In this document: positions 24,630 to 36,983 of the stretch, in pieces
How positions within the stretch are numbered: position 1 is the stretch's first letter
Layout: each line of letters opens with the position of its first letter
Notes under the pieces: model-generated
Seen by the model: the letters and a program-made list of their open reading frames with translations, nothing else
What the model was told of the DNA's origin: nothing
Databases searched by the model: none
Position numbers and translations under genes: made by a program
Source: Saccoglossus kowalevskii
Taxonomy: Eukaryota > Hemichordata > Enteropneusta > Harrimaniidae
Direction of reading: 5' to 3'
NCBI RefSeq assembly: GCF_000003605.2
Contig: NW_003130356.1
Coordinates: forward strand, 333,212-397,211
DNA: 64,000 nucleotides

Positions 24630-24970
24630 TCAAAGGGCGGTGGTTGTCGTATTCAAACTTCAAAATGTAAGTCGAATATCTAGGGAAAGGAAAGTGATAT
24701 ACAAAAACTGTTAATTGTCTTCGCCTACATTTGTGGAGCTCTTTCTTTGGGAAGCACTATGTTGTTTAGCTTGACTTCCCCTTTAATTTGGTATTTTCCA
24801 GGTGATTGGATGGTATCGAACGAGTCACTGGCGGTAATTAGTAAAAGTCGCGCCCAGGTCAAACCTCATACTTGTGATTACCATTAGAAGAGCGCATTGG
24901 ATTGTGGGAAAATCAATGTTTATCAACACAAATGTCGCACATGCGCAGCGCGACAACCACCGCCATTTAA
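24630..24970. mobile_element. piggyBac-like MITE, AGGGCGGTGGT family, long copy
   Basis: The left end AGGGCGGTGGTTGTCG pairs with the right end CGACAACCACCGCC. The right flank is TTAA (24967-24970) and the left flank is mutated to TCAA. About 100 bp of the right half (24855-24960) is nearly identical to 35945-36050 of the third copy. Confidence 0.85.
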
Positions 24971-27900
24971 ACTACATCACATACCACACACTGGTTATGA
25001 TGATGGCAGAGTGTGTTCGGAAAACTTTCAAACGTGAAAAACCGTATGAATGCATGTTACATATTAATCAAGTACTTCTGAAATAATATCTGGTGGTAAC
25101 TGTGTCGTGTGAGTTGAAAATTCATCCTTTTATTGAACAAACAAGCAATCCAAAAAGCATGACATGTTACGTCAGCAAGTTGTGAACAGATCGATGTGTT
25201 CAGTGCGCCTCTGTTGAAATCAACTCTATTCACTTTGTTTACAACCGGGTATTTTGTTATTCCCTCTAGTGGTATTCATCCGAAAACCGCTAACTTCAAA
25301 TGTCGGTTCGCTTTACTGGTATTATGGCGCAGTCATTGCTGACTATTTGCAATCCGAGCCTCGCTTTCATATATCAGCGGCGAATCATACACGTTGTTTA
25401 TTGCAGTGGACATGAAATCCAGAAACGCATGTTAACACGAACTAGTCAGCAATGACCGCAGCATAATAAAACGAATTCCATTGCTCCAAACAGAATGTTT
25501 ACATGAGCATACATATGGATTACGTTACGTTGCTAGGTAACTAAACGACAAATATGAATTCGACACTGATGATCAATGAATATCATTATGTCAGGTCACA
25601 GTTCTTCTATCTCTATGGTTACATTAACTGTGGCACTACATATATACCACATATATAGTACTGTCGAAGTATTGTGAAGTTACTTGATTCTATGTTTAAC
25701 AACGACAATTTCATTTGACTATTTTATGTTTACATCTCTGTCAACGAACTGGTACAGTGGATTAAATGCATATATATCCTTATGTGATTTGGTTCACTGC
25801 TTAATTCTTTATTCGTGACAACAGCTGTGCTACACTTCCATACAGTGCTGCTCATTTGAGACAACTTGGCGGAATGCATTTCAACTGTGCTGTTAAACGG
25901 TAATTTTTCTTTAAATTTGTCATTTAAGATCTCGTATCGAGTATGATATTGTGCTATTTTAATGTTTTGATGCTTTAGTTATGTCATTGTACATACGGCG
26001 AAAGAGAATTGATAATTGCTGACTGGCCACTCTAAACATTATGCTCCACCACATTCCGTATTGAGGCAGCATATGGATTAAAGAATAATTATATTTTCTG
26101 GTATTTATAATAATACAAACAATTTGTCACGGCAATTGGCAAGTACTCTGAAAGGTTAGGGACAAATAAATTCGACAATGAATGAATCGATGATTTGTAA
26201 ATTAGTTGGTTGTGTTTTCATAAGATGACAAACTGTAAGCTTTTAACATTATTTGGTATATCAAAAGTAAATATAATCATCGTTTTCTCACATAGTGCAA
26301 AATCATTACGCAAAAACAAAAACATCTCCAACTTCTTCATTAGAGTTTAAATTTGCATAATAATAATTCAGTATTGGAGTTTCAAATATTTTCGATGGAT
26401 GATTACTTTAACAGGGTCATTAAGATTATTATCAGATATGCTATAAGCCACAAACAAGTCCTCACAATATCATCGTTAAATGACTAAGCGCATTTGACCA
26501 ATTTTAATTAGTAATTACATTTCTAGATTAATGTTCGAGAACGAAAATCACCAAATAACAGGAATAATGTAAATTACCAATAATAATTAATCTTGAAATG
26601 AAAACATAAATAGGTAATTTATGATTATGGTTGGTGACAGCCGTTTGACATAAATCCATCGATCGGTCGGTCAGCAGCTAATACGGGTAGCAAAGCCGAT
26701 TGATTGAAAATCGACATATACTTGTACGCGAAAATTTATTGCTGGTAAATATGGAAATGTTTTTGATAATTCGCGCAACCATGCCGTCTGGTTGAAATTT
26801 GTGTGTAGGAGTGGAATGTTTTTGTTTGTTTTCAATAGTGCGCGTGTTCCTACTATGTTAATATTATTTTTGTGTAACAGGTTATATTTATGAGTTTATA
26901 CAATGTCGTTGTATTGATTATGTTTATAGTGTATGATAAGCACTATGTTATGAAATAATACGTTGCAAATTATTTTACGTGAAACTGACGCTAAGGTAAA
27001 AAAAAACTTTAATATTGCAGTGGAACACATTGACACATAGAATGCGAAATTGCGTATATATATAGGAATTAGGTATATATATAACCATATATATAACACC
27101 TACCTAGTTTATATTTAAATAATCACTCCAAAGAACCCGACTGTAACGTATTGAAATAATTACTTTGTGGTTTATCCTGGTAGCCGCAACTGCAATACTC
27201 AATCCAATATTCAATCAAAGCTGTGTACAGTCACAAATTATTATTAAATTATTTCGCGTTTGTGTATGGAAATGAAATTTTTAATTTTAGGACTAACGTA
27301 TACGGTAACCCCCAACTACTCTGGACTGCCTAAACACCAGGCATTCGCGAACAATACAACTCATCTGTCTGACAAAACGCGTTGTTAATCATTTGAATAA
27401 GTATATATGGCGGGTGCTACCGGTAGAGCAGGATATGCGCCTGATTTCACTTCTGGGCCTCCTGGGTCAATATATCATTCTTTTGACTTTAATTGATCTA
27501 AATGATCAAAACTGATTGTTTCATTTTAATTAAGAAATCTGATTTTGGTAGCATTAATTACTGCACATGCGTATTAGTGGTACTCTTCTTTTAACGAATT
27601 CTACTGATTTTGTAATTTATGATAAATCGTAATCAGGGTATCAAAACAACAATATTTAAAAAATACTTGATTTTAATTTGATTCCCAATACCGATTGCAT
27701 TCTCGTAGTAGTTTATTATGACACAGTAGTTTATTATTAAACATTTGACGGCCGACGGCTTACATATAGTGAACTGATAGAAATGTCGCTACCTTTGTGG
27801 ACGAGACAATTTGTACATCTATATTAAAGAGTAAAATGAACATAATATTAGCCATTTAATTGTCCATATTGAGTAAAAATCGCCGCAAAATCACACAAAA

Positions 27901-29444
27901 ATATAATAATATTCGAAACGCAAAAAATCTACAATCAACTATACGTTCATCTAAGTTCATCTATCGATTAAATCGGCCCGTTCAGTGCCTGTATATTTAT
28001 GTTTCAACGCTCCGTGGTAACAAAATAGTAATGGGCGCCCGGGTTCAATGAGAACGAAAATTGCTGAGGAAAAACGATATGCGCACTATGCAGAAAACCC
28101 CAAAACTTTCCTCCACGCGCTTGTTTGAGATCCTTCAAAAAAACAGCCTGATAATACTGTAACCTCCATTAGAACGATGGGATATAAATAAAAACAATCG
28201 TGTACATTGCACGTACGTTTCGGTCTGGTCATTAGGGTTATACTGTCTTGTTTTTAACACAATAACTAATTTCGGTGGCAGCCCTTTCTAATTTCACGCG
28301 ATTCTATAAGCAGTGCTAGCTGCTCCAGCCGTTGTTGACGCAGACACCACAGTAAATGTAGCAACCGTGATGCGTGTACAAGAAACGGGCACGAGGAACC
28401 ATGGTGATACTAAGCCATGAAGTAGATCCTTCAAACATATGCGTAGCAGCGCCACCAACAGTTGGGAACCTTAACTGCATTTGTGAGTAGCGCCCCGTAC
28501 GACGAGATAGAGAGAGACAACATGCAGAATATACGAGTAACACTATAGAGCATGAACTCGTGGAATTGTAGTAAAAATTGTGGATAATTGCATCATGTTT
28601 GTCGCCTATTTAGAATAGCAGATAACTTGTTCAAAGTGTATAGAAGTAGGAAAATCTCACCTACATCCTCAACTCCGTGTAGTATGAAAAAAAGACAGTC
28701 TATCTGTTCAGAATGCTATTCCGTTAACACATTAGGTGAACAGGTGTCCACTACTGGCTGTATTTCAGTTACTCACTCACAGGATTGAATAGTTTTACTA
28801 AAAATCTCATTTAACAACCGGAACAATTGCTATAGTATATTTTCAATTAAGTGTATCGAAGAAATATTTAAAAACATTAACCGTAATCATAAATAATTAA
28901 ACAGATAGTTGAATAAATTAATGTCTACTGTACTGTGTATTAAATATATTATTACCGTTTGAATAATTTTGAAGTACAGATTGATTTTCTGTAATAATAA
29001 ATGCTGTTTTCACATTTTTACATTGACCATTGCTAGTTATACAGTGCAAGTAACTTTTTCAATTCATTCGGTCCTGCAATGACACACAAAACCAAAACTG
29101 TTTGTTCAGTCGCTCGTTATTTAGAAATATATCGAATTTCTAAAATAAAAAGAGTCAACAACCACTGATCAAAATGATGTCATATTGTTAACGGTGCTCG
29201 TTTCCTACATTTGCGACATAGAAGCATTTTGTCACTAGAGGGCGCTATTTATATGTATGCGTATTACATAAAAATAATACTAGTACGTCTTTCTATGTGA
29301 CAATTTAGACAAATCCTTCGTTGTCTTGCTTTTGAATTTACGACAGCTATAATTATGGACATGTCATCAACATTGACATTACAGAGTGCTACTGATTAGT
29401 TCGTGTATTTTGGCGAGGCTGAAAGGGCTAGCTTAAATGCTTGC
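24971..29444. other. AT-rich intergenic stretch without a supported gene
   Basis: Only short frames are open. At 28316-28543 a reverse-strand frame (ATHMFEGSTSWLSITMVPRA, then YCGVCVNNGW) has somewhat protein-like composition but no recognised domain or clear splice sites. At 27408-27460 there is a short GC-richer string, GGCGGGTGCTACCGG. I see nothing else to annotate. Confidence 0.5.
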
Positions 29445-29773
29445 TATCCTCGGGGGCGGACATCCGGGCATTTTCTACCGCCTGGCAACCCTCGCGGTGA
29501 AAACAAAGACCAAAAACTCGCAGAAAACGGTACTTTGCGATGGTTGTTGAGAGTCCCCTGAGCAGTGTAACAAGATTAGCCCTGCGTGTGTAACATATAT
29601 GAATTTGGTTGTTCAGAATTACTTTTAAGTTGAGTTTGTGTTGTTTTCTCGAGTTTTCACCGGCTCCACCGTCGTTCCACAGCAGCGCGCACAAAGCCCA
29701 TAGAAATACGTGGTACAGTGGTGCGCGTCTTAGCAACGTAGAACGTCCGTGACGTAGCTCCGCCCCGAGGATA
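29445..29773. mobile_element. TIR element (about 330 bp), GC-richer, upstream of the first sulfotransferase
   Basis: The ends TATCCTCGGGGGCGGA and TCCGCCCCGAGGATA are inverted copies (one G of difference), which marks a non-autonomous DNA transposon. The interior is GC- and CpG-richer than its surroundings. An antisense frame of about 100 codons in it has no recognised domain and is not called. Confidence 0.7.
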
Positions 29774-30247
29774 AACGACAGACGTATTTTGTAATACTAA
29801 TTTAAGGCTGAAAGGATAAATAGAAAATACCTTTTCGCCTGTTTCACGTTCAACTCATCAAAAATCTGTGAAAATAATCTACTTATAAAACAGCCAGCAT
29901 GTCTGCTCAGCGAAAAATAATACCAGCTAAAATTAAGTATTTTACAGTATCTGTAATGCAGCCCGGTCGTCGTTTTAAAGTTGTCAATCTAGCATGATTG
30001 TGGTACTTTAAGTACTTCTCTTTATCCGTGTAATTTCTTGTTGCTTGTGTATTTTTGTTATTTCTTTTAGCTAAAAGATGCATGGTTTCATGAACACAGT
30101 GGTTCCGTTGGCACTAATCTAAAATAACGACTGTTTAATTTGACGAATGCAATTTACAAATTCATCCACAAATAGGGACACAGATTTAGATAAATATATA
30201 CTTTTTACATCATTCCATCCTTTTTTTCTCCCATATAGTGCTGTACG

Positions 30248-31447
30248 ATGAAGAGTGTTGCTGCTCAAAACGGCGTGGTGTTTTCGATGATTGTCGTAGT
30301 TATAATTGGTATATTCATATTTCTATCCAGTGGAACCTACTCTTGTTTATTACATAAGCAGTTTACAATAAACGGTATTGGAGTGACAAATGGAGAATCG
30401 GTGAACTTACAGAGAACATTAAATTATTCAACACACATTAATCACGTCGAAATTGAAACATCGAATGTTTCTACATCCTCAGATGATAAACAGAACGGAT
30501 CGCGACCTCTGCACCTTCCTAACACTGCAGAAAAACATGTGCGTATATTAGTAACAGCCAGAATGCAAACCGGATCTAAAGCAATTGCTGAATATTTCGG
30601 AAGCCGTTCGGATTTTTTCTATGCATACGAACCAGGGCATATGATAATGTGGTATGTATTTAATACTGGTGTCAAAAACGACAGAGGCTTCCACCTCGGC
30701 AAAATCCAAACGAAGCTCCGCGATTTCCTACATGATATTTTTCATTGTAGTTTCGCCAACCATCCTTACTTCACACAAGCAATGAACGAACATGTATTCC
30801 ACAAGATACGCGGGCATCTAGACTATCTTCCCAGTCCTATAACTGAGAAAACACTCACGTCAATTTGCCTATCGAAGCAGCACATCATATCGAAGGTTGT
30901 CCGACTAACCAATCTCCTCCCATTCATACCCAGGCTGCAAAACGATAATGTTAAGGTGTTGTTTTTAGCTCGCGATCCACGTGGTATGGTGAGTTCAAGA
31001 TATAGAATGATATACCCGGGTAACGCAGCGTCTGGAAACACGTCTAACATTGTACGATTACAACCCAAACTGAAACTGTATGTAGAAGCTCACTGCAAAT
31101 GGCTTGAAGATAACTATAACGCCATAACAACCGGTCCTGTTTGGCTACGAGAAAACTCCATGTTAGTTCGCTTTGAAGACATGGCTATGCATCCAGATAT
31201 AGTCGTACCCATTATGTATAAATTTGTTGGGTTGAAGGACAAAAAACCTGCGGATGGATATACTGAATATAGTAATTCGGTTTTCAAATGGCGCGATCGT
31301 TTCACTTTTAGAGAAGTTGAGATTATTCAAAATGTATGCTCCGATCGCGTATACAACATCTTCGGATGGGAAAAAGTTCGCAACCAGCGGGAATTCGAGG
31401 ATAAGAGCCGAACATTTGTACTTCCAATGCCAAAAATATTAACGTGA
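30248..31447 (+). CDS. Carbohydrate (Gal/GalNAc/GlcNAc 6-O-type) sulfotransferase, 399 aa
   Basis: Golgi enzyme expected to move sulfate from PAPS to the 6-OH of a sugar in a glycan. An N-terminal hydrophobic anchor (about residues 9-29, GVVFSMIVVVIIGIFIFLSS) gives type II topology. A short stem follows. The catalytic domain begins about residue 97. The 5'-phosphosulfate-binding site is the ARMQTGSKAIAEYF region (about 104-117), followed by FFYAYEPGH. The 3'-phosphate-binding site is LARDPRGMVSSR (about 240-251). The C-terminal CSDRVYNIFGWEKVR matches the conserved C..l.GY..V end of CHST1-7 relatives. The length is normal for the family. Coding is intronless; an acceptor (TTTTTTTCTCCCATATAG, ending 30238) just before the ATG implies a 5'UTR intron. 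Poly(A) signals lie at 31514 and 31625. Substrate is unknown. Confidence 0.93.
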   Translation: MKSVAAQNGVVFSMIVVVIIGIFIFLSSGTYSCLLHKQFTINGIGVTNGESVNLQRTLNYSTHINHVEIETSNVSTSSDDKQNGSRPLHLPNTAEKHVRILVTARMQTGSKAIAEYFGSRSDFFYAYEPGHMIMWYVFNTGVKNDRGFHLGKIQTKLRDFLHDIFHCSFANHPYFTQAMNEHVFHKIRGHLDYLPSPITEKTLTSICLSKQHIISKVVRLTNLLPFIPRLQNDNVKVLFLARDPRGMVSSRYRMIYPGNAASGNTSNIVRLQPKLKLYVEAHCKWLEDNYNAITTGPVWLRENSMLVRFEDMAMHPDIVVPIMYKFVGLKDKKPADGYTEYSNSVFKWRDRFTFREVEIIQNVCSDRVYNIFGWEKVRNQREFEDKSRTFVLPMPKILT

Positions 31448-31640
31448 AGTATTAGATTGGAAGGAAATTGGAATGACATCGTTAGTAACGTGATTTTTGT
31501 TTGACCAATTACAAATAAAATTCAGGCATGACGATTTAGTCAGACATTATATACGAAGTTGTGGTAACAATTCGTAGTATATTGTGTCACGTGATTTATA
31601 AACTGTAGTTTCTGTGTTTATTAAAATAAAGTATTACTGA
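31448..31640 (+). promoter_or_regulatory. 3'UTR with two AATAAA polyadenylation signals
   Basis: AATAAA at 31514-31519 and again at 31625-31630, 67 and 178 bases after the stop of the first sulfotransferase. Confidence 0.6.
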
Positions 31641-34600
31641 CATCCAATGAAAAATATCATCTAACCTAAGACAGTTAAAGCCGATTTCAAATTTTGCTCT
31701 ACTGAGCATGTTACTGCGCATATATGCAACGCATTATATATAACGGTAAATTGTAATCAAGCTGGAAACCGACTGTCAGTTGTATATATTCATATTTATT
31801 TGTGTGTTTATTTAGTTCACGAGTCGATAGGCTAAAGGCCCAATAACATACTGCAATAAAATAAATACAGTAACTATCACACACCGTAACAAGCATATGA
31901 ATAAAAGGATACATATCTATAAACCAAAAAATACTATAGCATCTTTTACATAAATATATAAGCAGAAATATCATTGTATAAAACTGATACTCAATCTTGT
32001 ACGTGGTTTCAAAAATAGCAGTGACGCCCTCAACCGTCTAACAGGTGTATAGGATAGCGATTTGAGCAAAAAGATATATCGGGTATAATAATTTCCTGGA
32101 ATAAAATCCAAATACGAAGGTCAGACCCAAACAATTTCACGCAAAACATCTGTAATGTCATTAGTATGAATGAATGACAAAATATAAAGGGGCCAAAAAT
32201 CAAACCACGTGGAATCACATAAGATAAATGGTGCTTATAGATAAAATCCATGAATAATAACATTTTGATATTTACTTACAAATAAGTTGAACGCAGGCGC
32301 AGTTCGTAACAAAACAATGTGTAACAGTATCAAAAACGTCGGTGAAATCAGTATATTCACAACCAAATTCTAAGATTTATAGAGGAATTATCTCATAATC
32401 ATAGGAACCGATGTAAACTGCAAATGTCAACCAATTCGTGTGTCATTGTTTAGGCTTGTATCTCGAAATATAGTCTGGTAGTTACATTTGTTTTCGTTTT
32501 CGGTATTCGGATGGCATGAAACCATAATATTGAAAGTTTAATGAACATGAGCTACATTCTTCAATTTGATTCAAACATCTTTAAGATCATTACTGTGTGT
32601 TATTAATGAACTGATTTGTCGATAAGTTGTGATTGTTAAAGCTATGTATTTCTTTATTTAAGATGATGGAAACAATGTTGTCAGTAGTGATGAAGCACCA
32701 AGCGCAGTTTTTCATATATCAATAAAGATTATTAAATAACATTTAGCTTTTCGTGAGCGTTATATACACGGACAATTCTCCGGATGTCTCCGAAAAAGCT
32801 GAAGATTAGTCACTTAGAATGCTATAGCGTGGTTTTGTGAAAAAAAAGAGGGTTAACATAATTTCCTCATTACCACAACTGTTTCACGGCTTCACTGCCT
32901 TAAATAACTCACCCCTCTCAACGTGAACATTGACGCTTTTTGGTCAGCAATTTGCAGCAAGGAATCATGGAAAGTGACGGTAAAATAATTGAAATCATAA
33001 GTGTATTAAACTCGTGGTAATGTGTCATGCTAATCTACCAGACCTCGTTGAATTATATTATGACAGAGATACTGCGCCACCATCGTTCACTTTTCATGAG
33101 CGTGTAGAGAGCAACCTTGTCGAGTTAATTTCACCTATAATTTCGGTATTTCATTCATTCCTAAAATAAGAAATAATTATATCAAATTGAGATTTTTGCA
33201 AGATTAGAACAGTTGAAATATCACTCACAATGCACAATCGATTTCTAATGACATTATGATGTTCTTACGATTATGTACTCTTTATTTATAATCAGCAAGT
33301 TGAGGAACCCTATGTAATGCGCATGGATTAGGGGAGTGATCGACTGAATATTGTCATTAATATATGCAAAGCCTATTGTTCGACTATTAGATACTATATG
33401 CGTGTCCATGAAGACCAGGCGTACATGTGGACATAGTGAAACTAATCAGTTGTGTACTAAGCTTCATACTGACTGGCAGACAGTATTTGGACAGCCATGG
33501 AGGAACATGTAAAGAGAACACTGTCTAATGTTGTCTTCTAGCCGTACCAATTGAGTGTTTTTCTTCTAGCTAAACAGACTAAGTGAAAGTATTTTGTATT
33601 ATAATTGGAGGTGCTATCATTACTTGTTGCTGGCCATCTGAAACAGGTGGCTGGTCAAACCACTAATAAATACAAGAGAAATTAAAATAAGCTAATTAGT
33701 CAATATGGTTGACCTTCAAATTTCCAATTTTGGAAATGTTTTCCAGTCATCAGCTGGAGCGCAATTGAATATTCTATTATTGAAATTATTTAGCCATCTA
33801 TTAGACCTGTTAAGATGATTTCAGTATTACCCAGAATTCCATCTGAGCTGATGCTATTGAATCAGTACATATACTTTCAAATAACGTGACCCAAAAAATG
33901 ACCCCAAATACTCTACTTGCATTGCGTGAACCAATCATCAGCGACGATCATCATTGAACCACACTGTACACATCTTTGCAAATGACCACTTGTGTCTGAA
34001 TACGCTAAAGACTGTGTCACCTGATTCATATTATGGGATACTACTGTATTTCGTTTCCTGTTTATGTGAGCGAGTCATTGTGCCGTTTCTCAAGTTTTTT
34101 CTCAGCCCAGTGTGTGGTTTTGATATTAGTTTTTAAGTTTTATATTCGCCCAAAAGTTCTGTTTTCCCAACTATGTATAACCAATGAGAATTCCATAAGT
34201 ACAGCTACCAAGCCACAGTTTTAGAAGTTTCCGTTCTGTCGTAGTCTGTGTGCAATACAATGCAATGAGTTTAAATGTACGTCCTCCAATATGAATACTG
34301 ATTACTTCCAGTAACTAAAACGTGATTTAGATAACAATAAGACAGAGTTGAGAGTGTCTTTATGAAACAAACTACAATTGTGTTTGTTTGTTTTTTGGTG
34401 GGGAAGATGTCAATAATAAGAAACCATGTGAGAAAGCAGTTTCAATGTAGTTTATGCTGGTATCGGTATTATCTCAAACCCAATTCACTCAGTTTTAGTG
34501 TGGAAGGTTTAAAATAGTAATGTTACAAATTCATTTGTTTCACTTGGTAATGTGGACTTTACAATTACCCAAAACAACGGAACTCAGTCCGCCTTCCTTG

Positions 34601-34886
34601 TTGTAAACAACCCCTGTCAAGTTCTGATCTAATACTGTCAATTATAGTTCATTAAATTGTAATTTTGCTACATTGAACTCACTTGAACATGTATATTAAC
34701 AATAAAACTTAATTACTGAACATTGAAACCAAATGGAATTGCTCAGAATAGTGAATTCATTTGCAAACAAATCTTTTTACATTAGTCCTTACATGTAACA
34801 AATTTATATAATTAACAATGAATATTACATCTATGAATATATGCTACAGTCCAGATACTAAGTTGTATAGGTGTAGAGATTTTATC
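31641..34886. other. Intergenic stretch, mostly featureless
   Basis: AT-rich with short frames only. A small reverse-transcriptase scrap is listed separately at 32140-32240. I see no exon chain, RNA gene or repeat array in the rest. Confidence 0.5.
32140..32240 (-). mobile_element. Possible LINE reverse-transcriptase scrap
   Basis: On the reverse strand the frame reads YVIPRGLIFGPF, then about eight residues later HTNDITDV. This resembles the RT block VPQGSILGPLLF...NDL. No FADD box follows and the frame soon breaks. It is a decayed fragment if real. Confidence 0.35.
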
Positions 34887-35092
34887 TACTGTAAAATACT
34901 TTATTTTAGCTGGAATTAATTTTTGCTGAAAATACTTTTTGGGTGTTTTGTTGTATGGAATTTATTTTCACTGATTTTTGGCGAGTTGAATTCAAAATAT
35001 AGGCCAAAAAGTATATTTACTGTGTTTTATTTTCACTGAATCATCCTTTCAGCGAAAATTAATTCCAAGCGAAAATAAAGTACTTTACAGTA
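34887..35092. mobile_element. MITE with long TIRs (TACTGTAAAATACTTTATTTT family), copy 1
   Basis: About 206 bp. The left end TACTGTAAAATACTTTATTT and the right end AAATAAAGTACTTTACAGTA are inverted copies, and the pairing extends inward through GGAATTAATTTTTGCTG and AGCGAAAATTAATTCC, so the arms exceed 40 bp. A sister copy lies at 58634-58848. Confidence 0.9.
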
Positions 35093-35778
35093 TGTTAAAG
35101 TCAAGTTACACAAACTGGATACACTTGCACAATACAAATAATTAACCAGGCCACCTCGCATTGAACTTTAATGGAAGGTGCCCTTGTAGTAGAAGAAAGG
35201 GGCTGTAATCCTCGTGTAAATTGATATTCGGCTTGAGAGAAGATAATAATATGATTAATGGATATATCAATCATGTGTGAAATGGGGGGAGGGTGATAAT
35301 CACATCACATGAATTCTATATTTAATTTGAATGATAATTACATAACCAAAATGAGGTTAAGGTTTTGGGTTTTGGTAAGTTTAAAATTCAAAAAATATAT
35401 TATGTCAGGTGAGTGCATGACAATGCTTTCTGCTAATCATGACTTTACTGTTTTAGTGTAGCTAAACTATAGACTGGAAAAAATCTTCATTTTGAAGGAA
35501 ATATTATATATTAACAATACTTCACTTAATCCTGAGTGTTGGTCATCAGCAGTTACACTGCCAAAGATTGTTTGGATGAAGTCCAAAAACAGGGACTTTG
35601 TTATGTTTGACTAGGCTGTTTGCATTCAAATTCAACGTTCATCTAATAGTTGAATGTGTCTGTTGTTACTGCTATGACCCTGCTAAGTTCAGTCAAACTT
35701 GATAATATATGTTGGGTTGCACATTGAAGTGACATATATTTTTGTAACATGTGCTTGTGTTATTACAAACTGTTTGTG

Positions 35779-36064
35779 TTAAAGGGCCGCAGTCGTCGCA
35801 CCACGCATGCGCGAGATGTATAGGACTCGTATAAACAAAGATGGCGACTTTGGCTGTTGCGCAAATCAACGAGTACAAACTGAGGCGTTACTAAGCTGTA
35901 ATTAGGTATATTTAGGTGATTAGAAAGTCACCGGATGTAAGTCGGGTCCAGGTCAAACCTCATACTTGTGATTTCCATTAGAAGAGCGCATTGGATTGTG
36001 GAAAAATCAATGTTTATCAACACAAATGTCGCACATGCGCAGCGCGACCACTACCGCCCTTTAA
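35779..36064. mobile_element. piggyBac-like MITE, AGGGCGGTGGT family, third copy
   Basis: Flanked by TTAA at 35779-35782 and 36061-36064. The left end is AGGGCCGCAGTCGTCGC and the right end GCGCGACCACTACCGCCCT. The inner right half matches 24855-24960 almost exactly (for example ACCTCATACTTGTGATT). No coding content. Confidence 0.9.
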
Positions 36065-36257
36065 TGCTGATATATACACAACGTCTAACGACCATACATG
36101 AACTTAAATAACAGTGGTGTACAGTTTTGTGTCTTCATGTTATGTTTCAGTTGTTTCAGTTTCAAGTGAGTCTTTGTTTATCTTTCAGGTTTTAATCCAG
36201 TTGCGTTTGTGTAGCAATCTTATCAGGACTGAACTCAGACAGTATTCAGTTTTCAGT

Positions 36258-36603
36258 ATGGCGAGTGAGTATCAGAGGGTGCTGGATAAAGATGTAGTGG
36301 ACAGGATATCTAAATATGGCATATAGTCACTGCAAGTTGATTATATGGCCTTAAGTCTTGTTCGTTATACTTCTGTTCGGATGTAGCAATATGAACCCCA
36401 AATTTGTCGGACAAGATCAACTCTGACTTTGCATAAAAATAGTAAGGCTCGCCTAAAAGAAGCTGCTGAGTTTAAGTTGTTTTAGAGACTACCTCTGAGG
36501 GGAGTATCATGTCTATAGGGAAATTATTGAAGTAAAAAATCAGATGAAAGCTTTGCGTGAAGCTGGTCTTCAGTTGGAGGAATGCAAAATACCGAGAGAA
36601 TTG
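36258..36603 (+). pseudogene. Coding-like scraps of unknown origin
   Basis: From ATG 36258 a short frame reads MASEYQRVLDKDVVDRISKY and stops. Another frame about 200 bases on reads EYHVYREIIEVKNQMKALRE and then AGLQLEECKIPRELLGYKY. Both have protein-like, charged, helical composition unlike the surrounding AT-rich DNA, but frame breaks lie between them. This could be a decayed retrogene or transposon. I do not recognise the family. Confidence 0.25.
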
Positions 36604-36614
36604 TTGGGATATAA

Positions 36615-36983
36615 ATACATATTATTATATACATCTGTCGCTGTAACGCCACAAGTTACAGCGTGTCGTAATTTTGCGGTATTGCACTGGGTATTTTCAT
36701 CCTATCATATTAGAAAACGCGAATTCCAAATATGGAACGATTACGCGCGTAAGCGTGCTCCAATAATAAAATACAAACATGGCTGCTCCCCCCCCCCCCC
36801 GGGGTTGACCGGACTCCACGCAAAGAAGTTCGTTAAATCTGTTCTAAACGTTTTGGATTTCGGCATTTCCATGATGTATTCTTAGGAGGAAAAGATGTAT
36901 ACTATTAAGGTTTGCGCGGAGGTCGATGCGACCGCATACTGTCTGAGTGCATACTTTGCAGTATCCTCGTAATAACCTCATAC
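36615..36983. repeat. Dispersed non-coding repeat, second copy
   Basis: Sister of 17186-17562, ending in TATCCTCGTAATAACCTCAT. It carries a poly-C/poly-G run (about 36788-36804) not present in the first copy. The start of the match is near CATATTATTATATACATCTG. Confidence 0.8.

Noticed and set aside
27408-27460. GGCGGGTGCTACCGGTAGAGC string, considered as a tRNA or small RNA
   Set aside because: No cloverleaf can be drawn. A vague resemblance to lophotrochozoan interspersed repeats could not be verified, so it was not used to assign a phylum.
29428-29736. 102-codon reverse ORF
   Set aside because: It lies inside a non-autonomous TIR element and has no recognised domain.
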